Shown here piece after piece: positions 1 to 6,376 of a stretch of DNA of 7,381 nucleotides. Source of the DNA: Chloroflexota bacterium (lineage in GTDB: Bacteria; Chloroflexota; Limnocylindria; Limnocylindrales; CSP1-4); the NCBI GenBank assembly GCA_021812735.1, contig JAKAMV010000507.1:1-7381 (forward strand), given 5' to 3'. A program made the translations under genes and the position numbers. Under the pieces are notes generated by a model, which saw only the letters and a program-made list of their open reading frames with translations, ran no database searches and was not told where the DNA came from. Positions within the stretch are counted from its first letter, which is position 1, and each line of letters opens with the position of its first letter.

Positions 1-27
1 GCCGTCGACATCGGCAGTTTGGGAGCC

Positions 28-56
28 TTGACACGACACAAATGGGTGGGCACTAT
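28..56 (+). promoter_or_regulatory. Promoter of the AAA+/DUF4143 gene, leaderless type
   Basis: TTGACA (28-33), a 17 bp spacer, then CACTAT (51-56), which keeps the A at position 2 and T at position 6 of a -10 element. A start of transcription about 7 bases after the -10 element falls at 62-64, directly before the ATG at 65, so the mRNA would have essentially no 5' leader. The -35 match is perfect; the -10 match is only 3 of 6. The promoter is inferred from spacing and sequence alone. Confidence 0.5.
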
Positions 57-71
57 TGACGCAAATGGGTG
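39..71 (+). repeat. 10 bp direct repeat CAAATGGGTG around the start of the first gene
   Basis: CAAATGGGTG occurs at 39-48 and again at 62-71, 23 bp apart. Each copy is preceded by TTGAC (28-32, with 6 bases between; 56-60, with 1 base between). The second copy contains the ATG start codon at 65. It could be a duplicated control site or a small local duplication; its function is unknown. Confidence 0.4.
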
Positions 72-1354
72 TCCAACGATCCGCCAGCGCCGTCGAAACG
101 TCCCAGTACCGGCCGCGCGTGGCCGACACCGAGCTGGCGGCCATGCTGCGGGCCTCCGGCGCGGTGGTCGTCGAGGGGCCGCGCGCCTGCGGGAAGACCC
201 AGACCGCCGTCCGGGCCACCGCGAGCGCCGCGCGGCTCGACGTCGACGACGCGGCGCGGGCAGCCGGACTCCTGTCGCCGGACCTCCTCCTCGAGGGTGC
301 TCGTCCCCGGCTGATCGACGAGTGGCAGCTGGTTCCCGCCGTCTGGAACCACGTCCGGCGCGCCGTCGACGATGCCGGCGGGCTCCCGGGCCAGTTCGTC
401 CTGACGGGCTCCGCAGTCCCGTCCGACGACCCGACCCGCCACAGCGGCGCCGGGCGCTTCACCCGACTGCGCATGCGCCCCATGACGCTGGCGGAGGCCG
501 GGCGCTCCAGCGGGGAGGTATCGCTCGCCGCCCTCCTCGCGGGCGACGCGCCCCGCACTGGAGACTCCGGGCTGGACATCCGCGACGTCGCGGGTCTCGT
601 CGCGGTCGGCGGCTGGCCGGCCCTGTTGGGGCGGCCAGTGGACGCGGCGCTCGTGGCCAACCGCGGGTACCTCGACGAGACGCGGCGGGCGGACCTCGCC
701 CGCGCGGACGGCGTCGCCCGCGACCCGGAGAACGTCGGCCGCGTCCTGCGGTCGCTCGCGCGGCACGTGTCGACGCAGGCGTCGGCGCGGTCGATCGCGG
801 CCGACGTCGGCGGGGCGGAGGGTTCCGTGGACCACCACACGGTCCTGGCGTACCTCGCCGCGCTCTCCCGCGTGTTCGTCGTCGAGGACCTGCCGGCGTG
901 GTCGCCCGCGCTCCGGTCGAGGACACCGCTCCGGGCCGCCCCCACTCGGCACTTCGTGGACCCGTCGCTCGCCGTCGCCGCGCTCGGCGCTGATCCTGAC
1001 CGCCTGCTCCGCGACGTGGAGACCCTGGGCCTCCTGTTCGAGTCGCTCGTGGTCCGCGACCTGCGCGTGTTCGCCCAGGCGCTCGGCGCGACGGTGTCGC
1101 ACTACCGCGACGCGACGGGCCTCGAGGCCGACGCGGTCGTCGAGCGGCGCGACGGGACCTGGGCGGCCTTCGAGGTCAAGCTCGGTCCGGGCGCCGTGGA
1201 CGATGGCGCCCGCTCGCTGCTGCGGCTGGCCGAGCGCGTGGACGCCAGCCGGCACGGCCCGCCCGCGGCACTCGTCGTGGTGACCGGCTGGGGATACGGC
1301 TACCGCCGCCCGGACGGCGTGTGCGTCGTGCCGGCGGGGTCGCTCGGGCCGTAG
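65..1354 (+). CDS. AAA+ ATPase with DUF4143-type C-terminal domain
   Basis: This is an ATP-binding protein of the AAA_14/DUF4143 family, whose cellular roles are mostly unproven; it is probably cytoplasmic. The protein has 429 residues from the ATG at 65 (add 3 if the in-frame TTG at 56 is used). Residues are numbered here from TTG. Walker A is GPRACGKT (41-48), Walker B is RLIDEW (85-90, acidic pair D88 E89), and a sensor-1-like strand is FVLTGSA (114-120). A helical middle part follows. The C-terminal segment (about 327-400) has LFESLV (327-332), then D359 and E373-V-K375, arranged as in a PD-(D/E)XK-like fold. ATG 65 is preferred because the promoter puts transcription start at about 62-64 and no Shine-Dalgarno site precedes it; a GGGTGGG 5 bases before TTG 56 is the argument for the longer form. 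The gene stands alone and converges with the AlbA_2 gene. The family is recognised with confidence; a defence or toxin-antitoxin role would be speculation. Confidence 0.9.
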   Translation: MGVQRSASAVETSQYRPRVADTELAAMLRASGAVVVEGPRACGKTQTAVRATASAARLDVDDAARAAGLLSPDLLLEGARPRLIDEWQLVPAVWNHVRRAVDDAGGLPGQFVLTGSAVPSDDPTRHSGAGRFTRLRMRPMTLAEAGRSSGEVSLAALLAGDAPRTGDSGLDIRDVAGLVAVGGWPALLGRPVDAALVANRGYLDETRRADLARADGVARDPENVGRVLRSLARHVSTQASARSIAADVGGAEGSVDHHTVLAYLAALSRVFVVEDLPAWSPALRSRTPLRAAPTRHFVDPSLAVAALGADPDRLLRDVETLGLLFESLVVRDLRVFAQALGATVSHYRDATGLEADAVVERRDGTWAAFEVKLGPGAVDDGARSLLRLAERVDASRHGPPAALVVVTGWGYGYRRPDGVCVVPAGSLGP

Positions 1355-1645
1355 GCAGCGCCACCGGTCGACAGGGTCAGTCGCGGACGCCCGACGTGGT
1401 CGCACCCAGGTGGCATGCACGGGGGGTCAAGTCCCAGCGTGTGTGCAACAGGCGTCGCCGAGCTGCATCCGCGGCGCATCGTGCTTGCACCAGACGGCCA
1501 CCCAATCGGGGACAGGACAAGGAGCACACGAATCCGCCGGAAGAGGCGGGGTGGTTTGGCGCGCCCGACAGGATTCGAGCAGGGGGATGCCACCAGTATC
1601 GTGCGCATCCGATCATGCAACGGCGGCTGTGATCGACCGCGAGTG
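1355..1645. other. Convergent intergenic spacer
   Basis: These 291 bp lie between two stop codons that face each other. I see no convincing gene. The spacer holds a short hairpin, CCGCC (1534-1538) pairing with GGCGG (1545-1549) over a 6-base loop. No T-run follows on either strand, so it is at best a poor terminator. It also contains the tRNA-3'-end-like sequence at 1556-1579. A T-arm-like string, GGGGGTCAAGTCCC, sits near 1423-1436 but has no acceptor stem around it. Confidence 0.6.
1556..1579 (-). repeat. tRNA 3'-end-like sequence, copy A of a 17 bp direct repeat
   Basis: On the minus strand this reads as the 3' end of a tRNA. It shows T-loop CTCGAAT (1573-1579), 3' T-stem CCTGT (1568-1572), 3' acceptor strand CGGGCGC (1561-1567), discriminator G and an encoded CCA (1557-1559). 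The 5' half of the T-stem is missing (1580-1584 is not complementary), and no anticodon or D-arm precedes it, so this is not a functional tRNA. TTGGCGCGCCCGACAGG (1556-1572) recurs exactly and in the same orientation at 6877-6893. tRNA 3' ends are classic attachment sites for tyrosine integrases, so a relic att site is the leading reading. The tRNA resemblance rests on recognising the consensus, not on a search. Confidence 0.5.
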
Positions 1646-3091
1646 CTAGCGTCGCTGCGCGGCTCCGCCCGTCAGCCGCCAGAACCCCCGCGGGTCCTTC
1701 GGGGAGGTCCGGACCGCCTCGATGAAGCCCCCCTCCTCGAGCCGGCGCAGGTATCCGATGGCCGTCGGGCGCGACACGCCCAGCAGCTCGATCGCGTCGC
1801 TGGTGGTCATCCGCCCCGTCCGCAGGAGGTGCTCCACGAACCGCTCGGAGCCCGGCGGGAGCCCCGCGCGCATCCTGGCCGCGATCGGGTCGTCGAGGAA
1901 CGTGACCCGGACCGACGCGCCGGTCTGCACGAACACCGGGTCCGGGAGCCCCGCGCGCTCCATCTCCTGGTACATCCGGGAGACGCCCTCGCCGAGCTCC
2001 CGCCCGAAGCCCAGGTCGGCCATTGCGCGCGCGATGCGCGGATTGCGCGCGAACCGCGTGGTGCGGATGTTGTCGACGCGGACCAGCCCCGGGAGCCTGC
2101 CCGGGCTCTCGACGTCGATGCGGTCGTCGAAGACCTCGACCCGGATGTGGTCGCCGCCCATGGCGTAGGAGCGGTGGATCGCGGCGTTGACGACGGCCTC
2201 GATCCAGACCGGCTGCGGCACGTGGGTCTGCTGGCCGAAGCGCCCGCGGTCCCCCAGCCTCGTGACCGTCGGCAGCCACCGCGCGAGCCGGCGGCGGGCG
2301 GCGTCGAGCTGCGTCGGGATCGGGCCGGCGAGCCGGACGTCCTGCGCGACGTTGGAGCGGCTCCCGGTCTCCCGCGAGGTCCCCCGGTAGCGCAGCAGCC
2401 GCACGTGGGCCTCCGGGAACTGGGCCTGCGGCTCCGACCCGAGCACCAGGATGCCTGCGACGGTGGGCACGAGGGCGCCCTGCCTCTGGGCGATCAGGCC
2501 CCGGGCCTTGAGCGCCCGCTCGCCGTCGCCGACGGCCCGGATGGCCGTGAGGTAGCGCCGGACGAGGCCCTGGTCCAGGGCGTCCTGGCCGACGTCGCCC
2601 AGCGGCCGGGCGTCGAAGGTCGAGTCCCCCTTGTCGTAGTGCAGCTCCTGGGCCTCGAACGGGCCGAGGCGCCTGTTCTCGTCGCCGACCCGGAGGAAGG
2701 TCTCGCCGGCGGTGTTCTCGTGCACGCGCTCGCTCGCCTCGACCTCGACGACCACCACGTGGTCCGCGTCGCCGCGCGAGTTGGCGCACGCGAGAAGGTC
2801 GAGCGAGTGGCGCACCGGGGGGACGGTGAAGTAAATCGCCGCCTGGCGCCACTCGTTGAGGAGGCGCCCCGCCCCGTCCACGCCCTCGACGCGCCCGTCC
2901 TCGAGGCCGATGCACACGAGCCCGCCCTCCGCGTTCGCGAAGCCGATCATGACGTCGGCCAGCGCCTTGCCCCTGGCGCGCGGGCCCTTGCGCTCGAGCC
3001 ACTGGCCCTCAGGGGCCGCCCGCAGCCAGTCGACCCGCTCCTCGTCTGGGAGGAGCCGCAGCTGCTCGAGGGTGGGATGCCCGAAGATCAT
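1646..3091 (-). CDS. AlbA_2/Schlafen-type regulator with RecG-like ATPase segment and winged helix
   Basis: This 481-residue protein belongs to the group usually annotated as ATP-binding protein or putative transcriptional regulator with an AlbA_2 (divergent AAA-4, Schlafen-like) domain. The AlbA_2 part covers about residues 25-150: WLERKG (31-36) and the hallmark glycine-rich strand starting at F51 (FANAEGGLVCIG, 51-62). The central HATPase_c_4/RecG-C-like part has EAVVNAAIHRSY (298-309), DDRIDVESPG (322-331), RNPRIA (349-354) and GRELGEGVSRM (363-373). A C-terminal winged helix (about 414-472) carries SDAIELLGVSRPTAIGYLRR (431-450). It is probably a cytoplasmic DNA- or RNA-binding regulator; members of this family are often found in accessory regions. 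The ATG at 3091 has no Shine-Dalgarno site but lies 6 bases after a -10 element, favouring a leaderless mRNA. The length is normal and the frame intact. Its ligand and targets cannot be told from the sequence. Confidence 0.9.
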   Translation of the reverse strand: MIFGHPTLEQLRLLPDEERVDWLRAAPEGQWLERKGPRARGKALADVMIGFANAEGGLVCIGLEDGRVEGVDGAGRLLNEWRQAAIYFTVPPVRHSLDLLACANSRGDADHVVVVEVEASERVHENTAGETFLRVGDENRRLGPFEAQELHYDKGDSTFDARPLGDVGQDALDQGLVRRYLTAIRAVGDGERALKARGLIAQRQGALVPTVAGILVLGSEPQAQFPEAHVRLLRYRGTSRETGSRSNVAQDVRLAGPIPTQLDAARRRLARWLPTVTRLGDRGRFGQQTHVPQPVWIEAVVNAAIHRSYAMGGDHIRVEVFDDRIDVESPGRLPGLVRVDNIRTTRFARNPRIARAMADLGFGRELGEGVSRMYQEMERAGLPDPVFVQTGASVRVTFLDDPIAARMRAGLPPGSERFVEHLLRTGRMTTSDAIELLGVSRPTAIGYLRRLEEGGFIEAVRTSPKDPRGFWRLTGGAAQRR

Positions 3092-3097
3092 GCCGGG

Positions 3098-3126
3098 ATG
3101 CTATCACGTACTCTAATTTCTTTATA
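3098..3126 (-). promoter_or_regulatory. Promoter of the AlbA_2 gene, leaderless type
   Basis: On the minus strand, TATAAA (3126-3121) is separated by 17 bp from TAGCAT (3103-3098), a good TANNNT -10 element. Six bases later comes the ATG at 3091, so transcription should begin at or within a base or two of the start codon. The AT-rich island around 3101-3127 stands out from its surroundings. The -35 match is weak (3 of 6). Confidence 0.5.
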
Positions 3127-3679
3127 GTAGTGCGCATGCCGCCGGACCAGGACCGATGAGGGGCCAGGTCCGAGCGTCATTCCCAGTCCTTGCATCGGGG
3201 CACTTCCCCCTCCCACGCCTCGACGGCGCGCGGTCTCGCAGCGCGACCTCGTGATGGAGATGCGTGCGGGCAGCAAGTGTCCCAGGGCCACCGTCGACGC
3301 GATCGGGCGGACCAGGCACCAGGCAGCCACGTAACCGGCAAGTGCCTGGGTGGAAGTGCGTAAGACTGGTCGGGGCGAGAGGATTAGAGCCGACACACTG
3401 TCGCCATCCTTGCTGATCCCGGTCGAGAACATACCGAGCCACGTTGGTCGGATCTGGAAGACAGCCTGAGCTTCCTTCAAACCGCCCGTACAAGGGACAG
3501 GAAGGCCGCGACGCTCCGGTCGGTGGTTTGACAGGTCCCAGACCGATGCCCGCGACCTGAATGTCCCATTGGCGCTCCGCTGCGAACTCATCGGCCGGGG
3601 CCCATTCCAAGCCGAGGTCATCCGCTGCCGTATTGGCGGACCAGCGCCGTGTTCGCGGGGTGCGCGGCGAGCGTCATGC
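3127..3679. other. Gene-poor spacer with possible decayed sequence
   Basis: No gene can be supported in this stretch. Two long overlapping open frames exist on the minus strand (about 3122-3621), but neither shows a recognisable domain and their codon choice is mixed, unlike the strong G/C third-position bias of the flanking genes. A 6 bp inverted repeat, CGGACC (3143-3148) with GGTCCG (3167-3172), has an 18-base loop and no T-run. The tRNA-like fragment at 3367-3386 lies in the middle. The lower G/C third-position bias and the tRNA scrap fit degraded mobile or junction DNA. I see no clear terminator after the permease gene that ends at 3680. Confidence 0.5.
3367..3386 (-). other. Second tRNA 3'-end-like fragment, proline-tRNA type
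   Basis: On the minus strand this reads TAATCCTCTCGCCCCGACCA. It parses as the end of a T-loop (AAT), 3' T-stem CCTCT, 3' acceptor strand CGCCCCG, discriminator A and encoded CCA. The acceptor strand fits bacterial tRNA-Pro genes, whose 5' end is CGGGG-like. The bases upstream on that strand do not form a T-stem, anticodon arm or D-arm, so the rest of a tRNA is missing. It differs in sequence from the repeat at 1556 and 6877 but has the same anatomy and orientation. It may be a relic integration site. The assignment is by eye. Confidence 0.4.
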
Positions 3680-4417
3680 TCAGTCGAGGATCAAGCGCGT
3701 GCGCTGGAAGCGCAGCATCGCGGCGGCGAAGAGGGCGACGTCCAGCACCGCCAGGATCGCAGCCAGGCCGACTCCGATGGCGAGCCAGTCGAGGCTGCCG
3801 AGCGTGTCGATGGCCTGACGGCGCAGGTCCGCGGGCAGGGCCGGGATCGCGAGCGCGGGGACGAGCAAGACCGCGACCAGGGCCAGGCTCATGTTCTGGG
3901 CGGCCTGGCGGACCGTCGGGGCCCGAAGCGCCACGAGCGAGCCGCCGCAGGCGACGAGCCCGGCGCCGAGCAAGCCGAAGACGCCGAGGACCAGGATCGC
4001 CTGAGGCGAGTACAGCAGGATCGCCTGGCCCGGGTTGGCCAAGTTCACGGTCAGCAGCCCCACCATTGCGTTGACGACCATGAAGCCCCACCCGTAGGCG
4101 ACGGCCGCCATGACCTTGCCGAGCAGGATCGACCGGTCGGACAGGCGGCTGGCCAGCAGCGTCTCGAGGGTGTGGCGCTCGCGCTCGCCGGCGATCCCGT
4201 CGGCGACCATGTTGCTCGCCAGCAGCAGCGGCACCCAGGCGAACGGCAGGATCGCAGCCGGCTGGTGCACGAGATCCGGGCCGATCTGCAGCGGCAGGAC
4301 GACGCCGAACACGACCGCGGAGAAGAGGAGGCCCCGCAACGAGCGGCGCACCGTCCCGGACTGGAGGAGCGTCTCGCGCAGGTCCTTCCGGGCGATCGTC
4401 AGCGCGTCGGGGATCAT
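3680..4417 (-). CDS. ABC-2 type transporter permease
   Basis: This is the membrane half of an ABC exporter, 245 residues, partner of the ATPase encoded just upstream. About six hydrophobic helices can be placed at roughly residues 28-45, 52-70, 103-123, 137-158, 176-195 and 210-234. Between helices 2 and 3 lies the ABC-2 family hallmark ADGIAGERERHTLETLLASR (72-91), followed by SILLGK (96-101), which in this family contacts the ATPase. The ATG at 4417 overlaps the ATPase stop as ATGA (4 bp). GGGAG at 4425-4429 is 7 bases upstream and acts as ribosome binding site, which fixes the start; the open frame itself runs further upstream only as a shadow inside the ATPase gene. It is the last gene of the operon. 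The substrate is unknown: NatB-like and drug or antibiotic exporters share this architecture. Confidence 0.92.
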   Translation of the reverse strand: MIPDALTIARKDLRETLLQSGTVRRSLRGLLFSAVVFGVVLPLQIGPDLVHQPAAILPFAWVPLLLASNMVADGIAGERERHTLETLLASRLSDRSILLGKVMAAVAYGWGFMVVNAMVGLLTVNLANPGQAILLYSPQAILVLGVFGLLGAGLVACGGSLVALRAPTVRQAAQNMSLALVAVLLVPALAIPALPADLRRQAIDTLGSLDWLAIGVGLAAILAVLDVALFAAAMLRFQRTRLILD

Positions 4418-5352
4418 GCGTCGGCTCCCATCAAGGCGAGGAACGCCTCCTCGAGATCCGCGCCGCCCTTCCGGACCTCGTCGATCGCCACGCCCTCGCG
4501 GACGAGAGCGGCGACCAACGGGGCCGTGCTGGCGCTCTCTTTGATGCGCAGCGTCAGCCGGCCGTCCGCGAGCGACGCCGATTCGACCGACGGATCCGCC
4601 GCCATCAGGGCCACTACGCGATCGTCCAGGCCGGCGCCGGTGACCTCCATGCGATCGCGCCGGGCCTGTGCGCGGAGCTCGTCGGGGCGGCCGATCGCGA
4701 CCAGGCGGCCGCTCCGGATCACGGCGACCTGGTCGCACAGCTTCTCGGCCTCGGCCAGGTTGTGCGTCGTCAGGAAGACCGTGACGCCCTCCCGCCTGGC
4801 CAGGCCGGTCAGGTCGTCGCGCAGCGCCGCGGCCGCGATCGGGTCGAGGCCGGCGGTCGGCTCGTCGAGGAACACCAGGGACGGGCGGTGGAGCAGGGTC
4901 CTGGCCACGGCGAGCTTCTGCTTCATGCCCCGGCTCCACGTCCCGACGATCTCCTCGCGCCGGTCCCACAGGCCCAGGCCGTCGAGCAGCTCGTGGACGC
5001 GCCGCTCCCGCTCGGGCCCGGGCAGGTGCCAGACCCGGGCGTAGAAGTCCAGGTTGTCGCGGGCGGTCAGGCTCTCGTAGAGGCCCGAATGTTCGAGCAG
5101 GGCGCCGCAGTGCTCCCGGACGGCGGCGCCGTCGGTTCGGGTGTCGTGCCCGAGCACGGTGGCCGTGCCGCGGCTGGGCTCCAGCAGGCCGAGCAGGAGT
5201 CGGATCGTCGTCGTCTTGCCCGATCCGTTCGGCCCGAGGAAGCCGAAGATGGCGCCGACCGGGACGTCGAGCGAGACGCCGTCCACCGCCCGCAGCGAGC
5301 CGAAGTCGCGGCTCAGGCCCTCGGTCCGGATCGCGCAATCAGCTTCGCGCAT
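4414..5352 (-). CDS. ABC transporter ATP-binding protein
   Basis: This 312-residue ATPase powers the adjoining ABC-2 permease and acts at the inner face of the membrane. Visible motifs are Walker A GPNGSGKT (40-47), signature WSRGMKQKL (139-147), Walker B LVFLDE (159-164), D-loop AGLD (167-170) and H-loop histidine H197 in TTHNL. The usual Q-loop glutamine is not seen: the segment reads LLEHSGLYESLT (85-96), a variant also known in some exporters of this type. A C-terminal extension of about 80 residues (232-312) is typical of the CcmA/NatA-like group. The ATG at 5352 lies inside the end of the regulator gene (14 bp overlap). No strong Shine-Dalgarno site precedes it, so translation coupling is likely. 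The stop overlaps the permease start. Confidence 0.95.
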   Translation of the reverse strand: MREADCAIRTEGLSRDFGSLRAVDGVSLDVPVGAIFGFLGPNGSGKTTTIRLLLGLLEPSRGTATVLGHDTRTDGAAVREHCGALLEHSGLYESLTARDNLDFYARVWHLPGPERERRVHELLDGLGLWDRREEIVGTWSRGMKQKLAVARTLLHRPSLVFLDEPTAGLDPIAAAALRDDLTGLARREGVTVFLTTHNLAEAEKLCDQVAVIRSGRLVAIGRPDELRAQARRDRMEVTGAGLDDRVVALMAADPSVESASLADGRLTLRIKESASTAPLVAALVREGVAIDEVRKGGADLEEAFLALMGADA

Positions 5353-5716
5353 TGTTCAGCCGCCCGCCCCCGGAGCCCGCCCGGACTTCGGGGAGTCCGT
5401 CCGCGGTCCGACGGAGCGCGTCGCGATACGTCCGGTAGGCCGCCATGCCCGCGTCGGTCAGGCGGCACACTGTCCGGGGCACCCTGCCGTGGAACGTCTT
5501 CTCGATCTCCAGGTAGCCGGCGGCCTCGAGCCGGACGAGGTGCGCGCCGAGGTTGCCCTTGGTCAGGCCGGTCTCCCGGACCAGGTAGATGAAGTCGGCC
5601 TCGGCCACCGTCGCCAGCACGGTCACGATCATGAGCCGGGCGGGCTCGTGGATCAGCCGATCCAGCGACGCGATCGTCGCGGCGCGGCTGGCGCCGGTCT
5701 CGCTGTCGGTGGTCAA
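5339..5716 (-). CDS. Winged-helix transcriptional regulator (HTH_34-like)
   Basis: This is a small DNA-binding protein of 125 residues from a TTG start. After the N-terminal helix SLDRLIHEPARLMIV (17-31), a helix-turn-helix lies at about 40-67 (recognition region TGLTKGNLGAHLVRLEAAGY, 49-68). The wing is at about 69-86 (EIEKTFHGRVPRTVCRLT), with a closing helix at 88-104. The pattern, especially LTKGNLxxHLxxLExAGYxxIxKxF, is that of the PF13601-type winged helix found beside ABC transporter genes. The TTG at 5716 is chosen because GAGGGGA sits 6 bases upstream and the TTGA overlaps the stop of the membrane-protein gene; the open frame upstream is arginine-rich shadow sequence. It probably represses its own operon at the CAGACCA dyads near 6377-6405. 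No metal-binding cysteine pair is visible. Confidence 0.88.
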   Translation of the reverse strand: MTTDSETGASRAATIASLDRLIHEPARLMIVTVLATVAEADFIYLVRETGLTKGNLGAHLVRLEAAGYLEIEKTFHGRVPRTVCRLTDAGMAAYRTYRDALRRTADGLPEVRAGSGGGRLNNARS

Positions 5717-6333
5717 CGGGGGTCCCCTCGTTCGTCCGCCGGACCGGCCTGCCCGAGGTACGAGCGCAGCGTCCAGGCGCCCGAAAGCAGGGTCGCGACA
5801 CCGGTGGCCCCGAACACCACGGCGCTGCCGCTGACCTCGCCTGCCCCGAGGACCACGGCTGCGCATCCCGCGGATCCCGCCACGGCCGCGAGCAGGTAGA
5901 AGCGCCTGAGGCCGAGCCGGTACGCGGGCACGAGCAGGGCGGCCGCCAGGGTGAGGCTCTGCAGCGCCAGCACCCGAGCCGGCGTCGTCGCCGAGGCTCC
6001 CAGGGCGATGGTGGTGCCGCCGACGATCACGAGCACGGCCAGGATGGTCCGGCGGCTCGACGAGTCGCGGCGGTAGGCTACGTAGCCGGTCCGCGGGTAG
6101 GTCAGGCGCTCCTTGCTCGTCTTGATCGCGCCACGCACCGCCAGTGTTCCGAGGAACACGAGGACCGTCAGGGTCGCGACCGCGGCGACCCTCACGGCCC
6201 CGGAGCTGGCCGAAGCCTCCAGCGCAAACGCGAGGCCCAATGCGCCGAAGAGCGCGCCCAGCCCGATCTCGGCGAACCCGTCCTCGTACCAGTAGCGGCG
6301 CGTCCTCCGCTCGATCTCGTTCTCGTCGTTCAT
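5713..6333 (-). CDS. Six-helix membrane protein of unknown function, first gene of the ABC operon
   Basis: This 206-residue protein has a charged N-terminus (MNDENEIERRTRRYWYEDG) followed by about six hydrophobic segments near residues 22-40, 47-68, 96-113, 121-139, 145-165 and 168-188. A polar loop between helices 2 and 3 carries the string KERLTYPRTGYVAYRRD (74-90). I recognise this arrangement (RRYWYEDG near the start, TYPRTGYV in the loop) from uncharacterised membrane proteins located next to winged-helix regulators and ABC exporters, but know of no assigned function. It is not an obvious second ABC-2 permease, since the GExExxTLExLL motif is absent. The stop overlaps the regulator start by 4 bp (TTGA). 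The ATG at 6333 overlaps the stop of a possible 10-codon leader ORF, and no Shine-Dalgarno site lies at normal distance (GGAAGG is 14 bases away). It could be a sensor or accessory subunit; this is inference. Confidence 0.85.
   Translation of the reverse strand: MNDENEIERRTRRYWYEDGFAEIGLGALFGALGLAFALEASASSGAVRVAAVATLTVLVFLGTLAVRGAIKTSKERLTYPRTGYVAYRRDSSSRRTILAVLVIVGGTTIALGASATTPARVLALQSLTLAAALLVPAYRLGLRRFYLLAAVAGSAGCAAVVLGAGEVSGSAVVFGATGVATLLSGAWTLRSYLGQAGPADERGDPR
5723..5729 (-). promoter_or_regulatory. Ribosome binding site fixing the TTG start of the regulator
   Basis: The minus strand reads GAGGGGA here, 6 bases before TTG 5716. It is the strongest Shine-Dalgarno match in the operon and supports the unusual TTG start over any upstream in-frame codon. 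Confidence 0.7.
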
Positions 6334-6362
6334 GTCTGTTGCCGAGGCCTTCCGTCTTGCAT
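6330..6362 (-). CDS. Possible 10-residue leader ORF before the operon
   Basis: In the predicted operon leader, an ATG at 6362 opens a frame encoding MQDGRPRQQT, whose TGA overlaps the start of the membrane-protein gene as ATGA. All other junctions in this operon are also overlapping. No Shine-Dalgarno site precedes it; the predicted mRNA start is about 16 bases upstream. It may feed ribosomes to the following gene, which lacks a well-placed ribosome binding site. A chance ORF of this size is quite possible. Confidence 0.25.
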   Translation of the reverse strand: MQDGRPRQQT

Positions 6363-6376
6363 TGCTGCTATCTATG

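Noticed and set aside
53..1420. Long minus-strand open frame (455 codons) opposite the AAA+ gene
   Set aside because: Its protein is arginine/glycine/histidine-rich with no domain, and the plus frame has clear Walker motifs and a promoter. It is a GC-rich shadow frame.
1420..1440. T-arm-like GGGGGTCAAGTCCC as a plus-strand tRNA or tmRNA end
   Set aside because: The T-loop is a base short, and no acceptor, anticodon or D-arm can be folded around it.
1533..1550. CCGCC/GGCGG hairpin as a bidirectional terminator for the convergent genes
   Set aside because: The stem is only 5-6 bp and no T-run follows on either strand.
1415..3127. Long plus-strand open frame (570 codons) opposite the AlbA_2 gene
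   Set aside because: The composition is typical of an antisense shadow; the minus frame has recognisable AlbA_2, RecG-like and winged-helix motifs.
3143..3172. CGGACC/GGTCCG inverted repeat as terminator or operator
   Set aside because: The 18-base loop, lack of a T-run and lack of a second copy leave no support beyond chance.
3088..3621. Minus-strand frames of 177 and 162 codons in the spacer, one containing GSNPLAPTSLT
   Set aside because: That string is the familiar false translation of a tRNA T-arm and acceptor end. No domain, weak codon bias and no ribosome binding site were seen.
3569..5044. Plus-strand open frame of 491 codons opposite the ABC genes
   Set aside because: It is rich in Q, R, D and H repeats with no domain; the opposite strand holds canonical ABC motifs.
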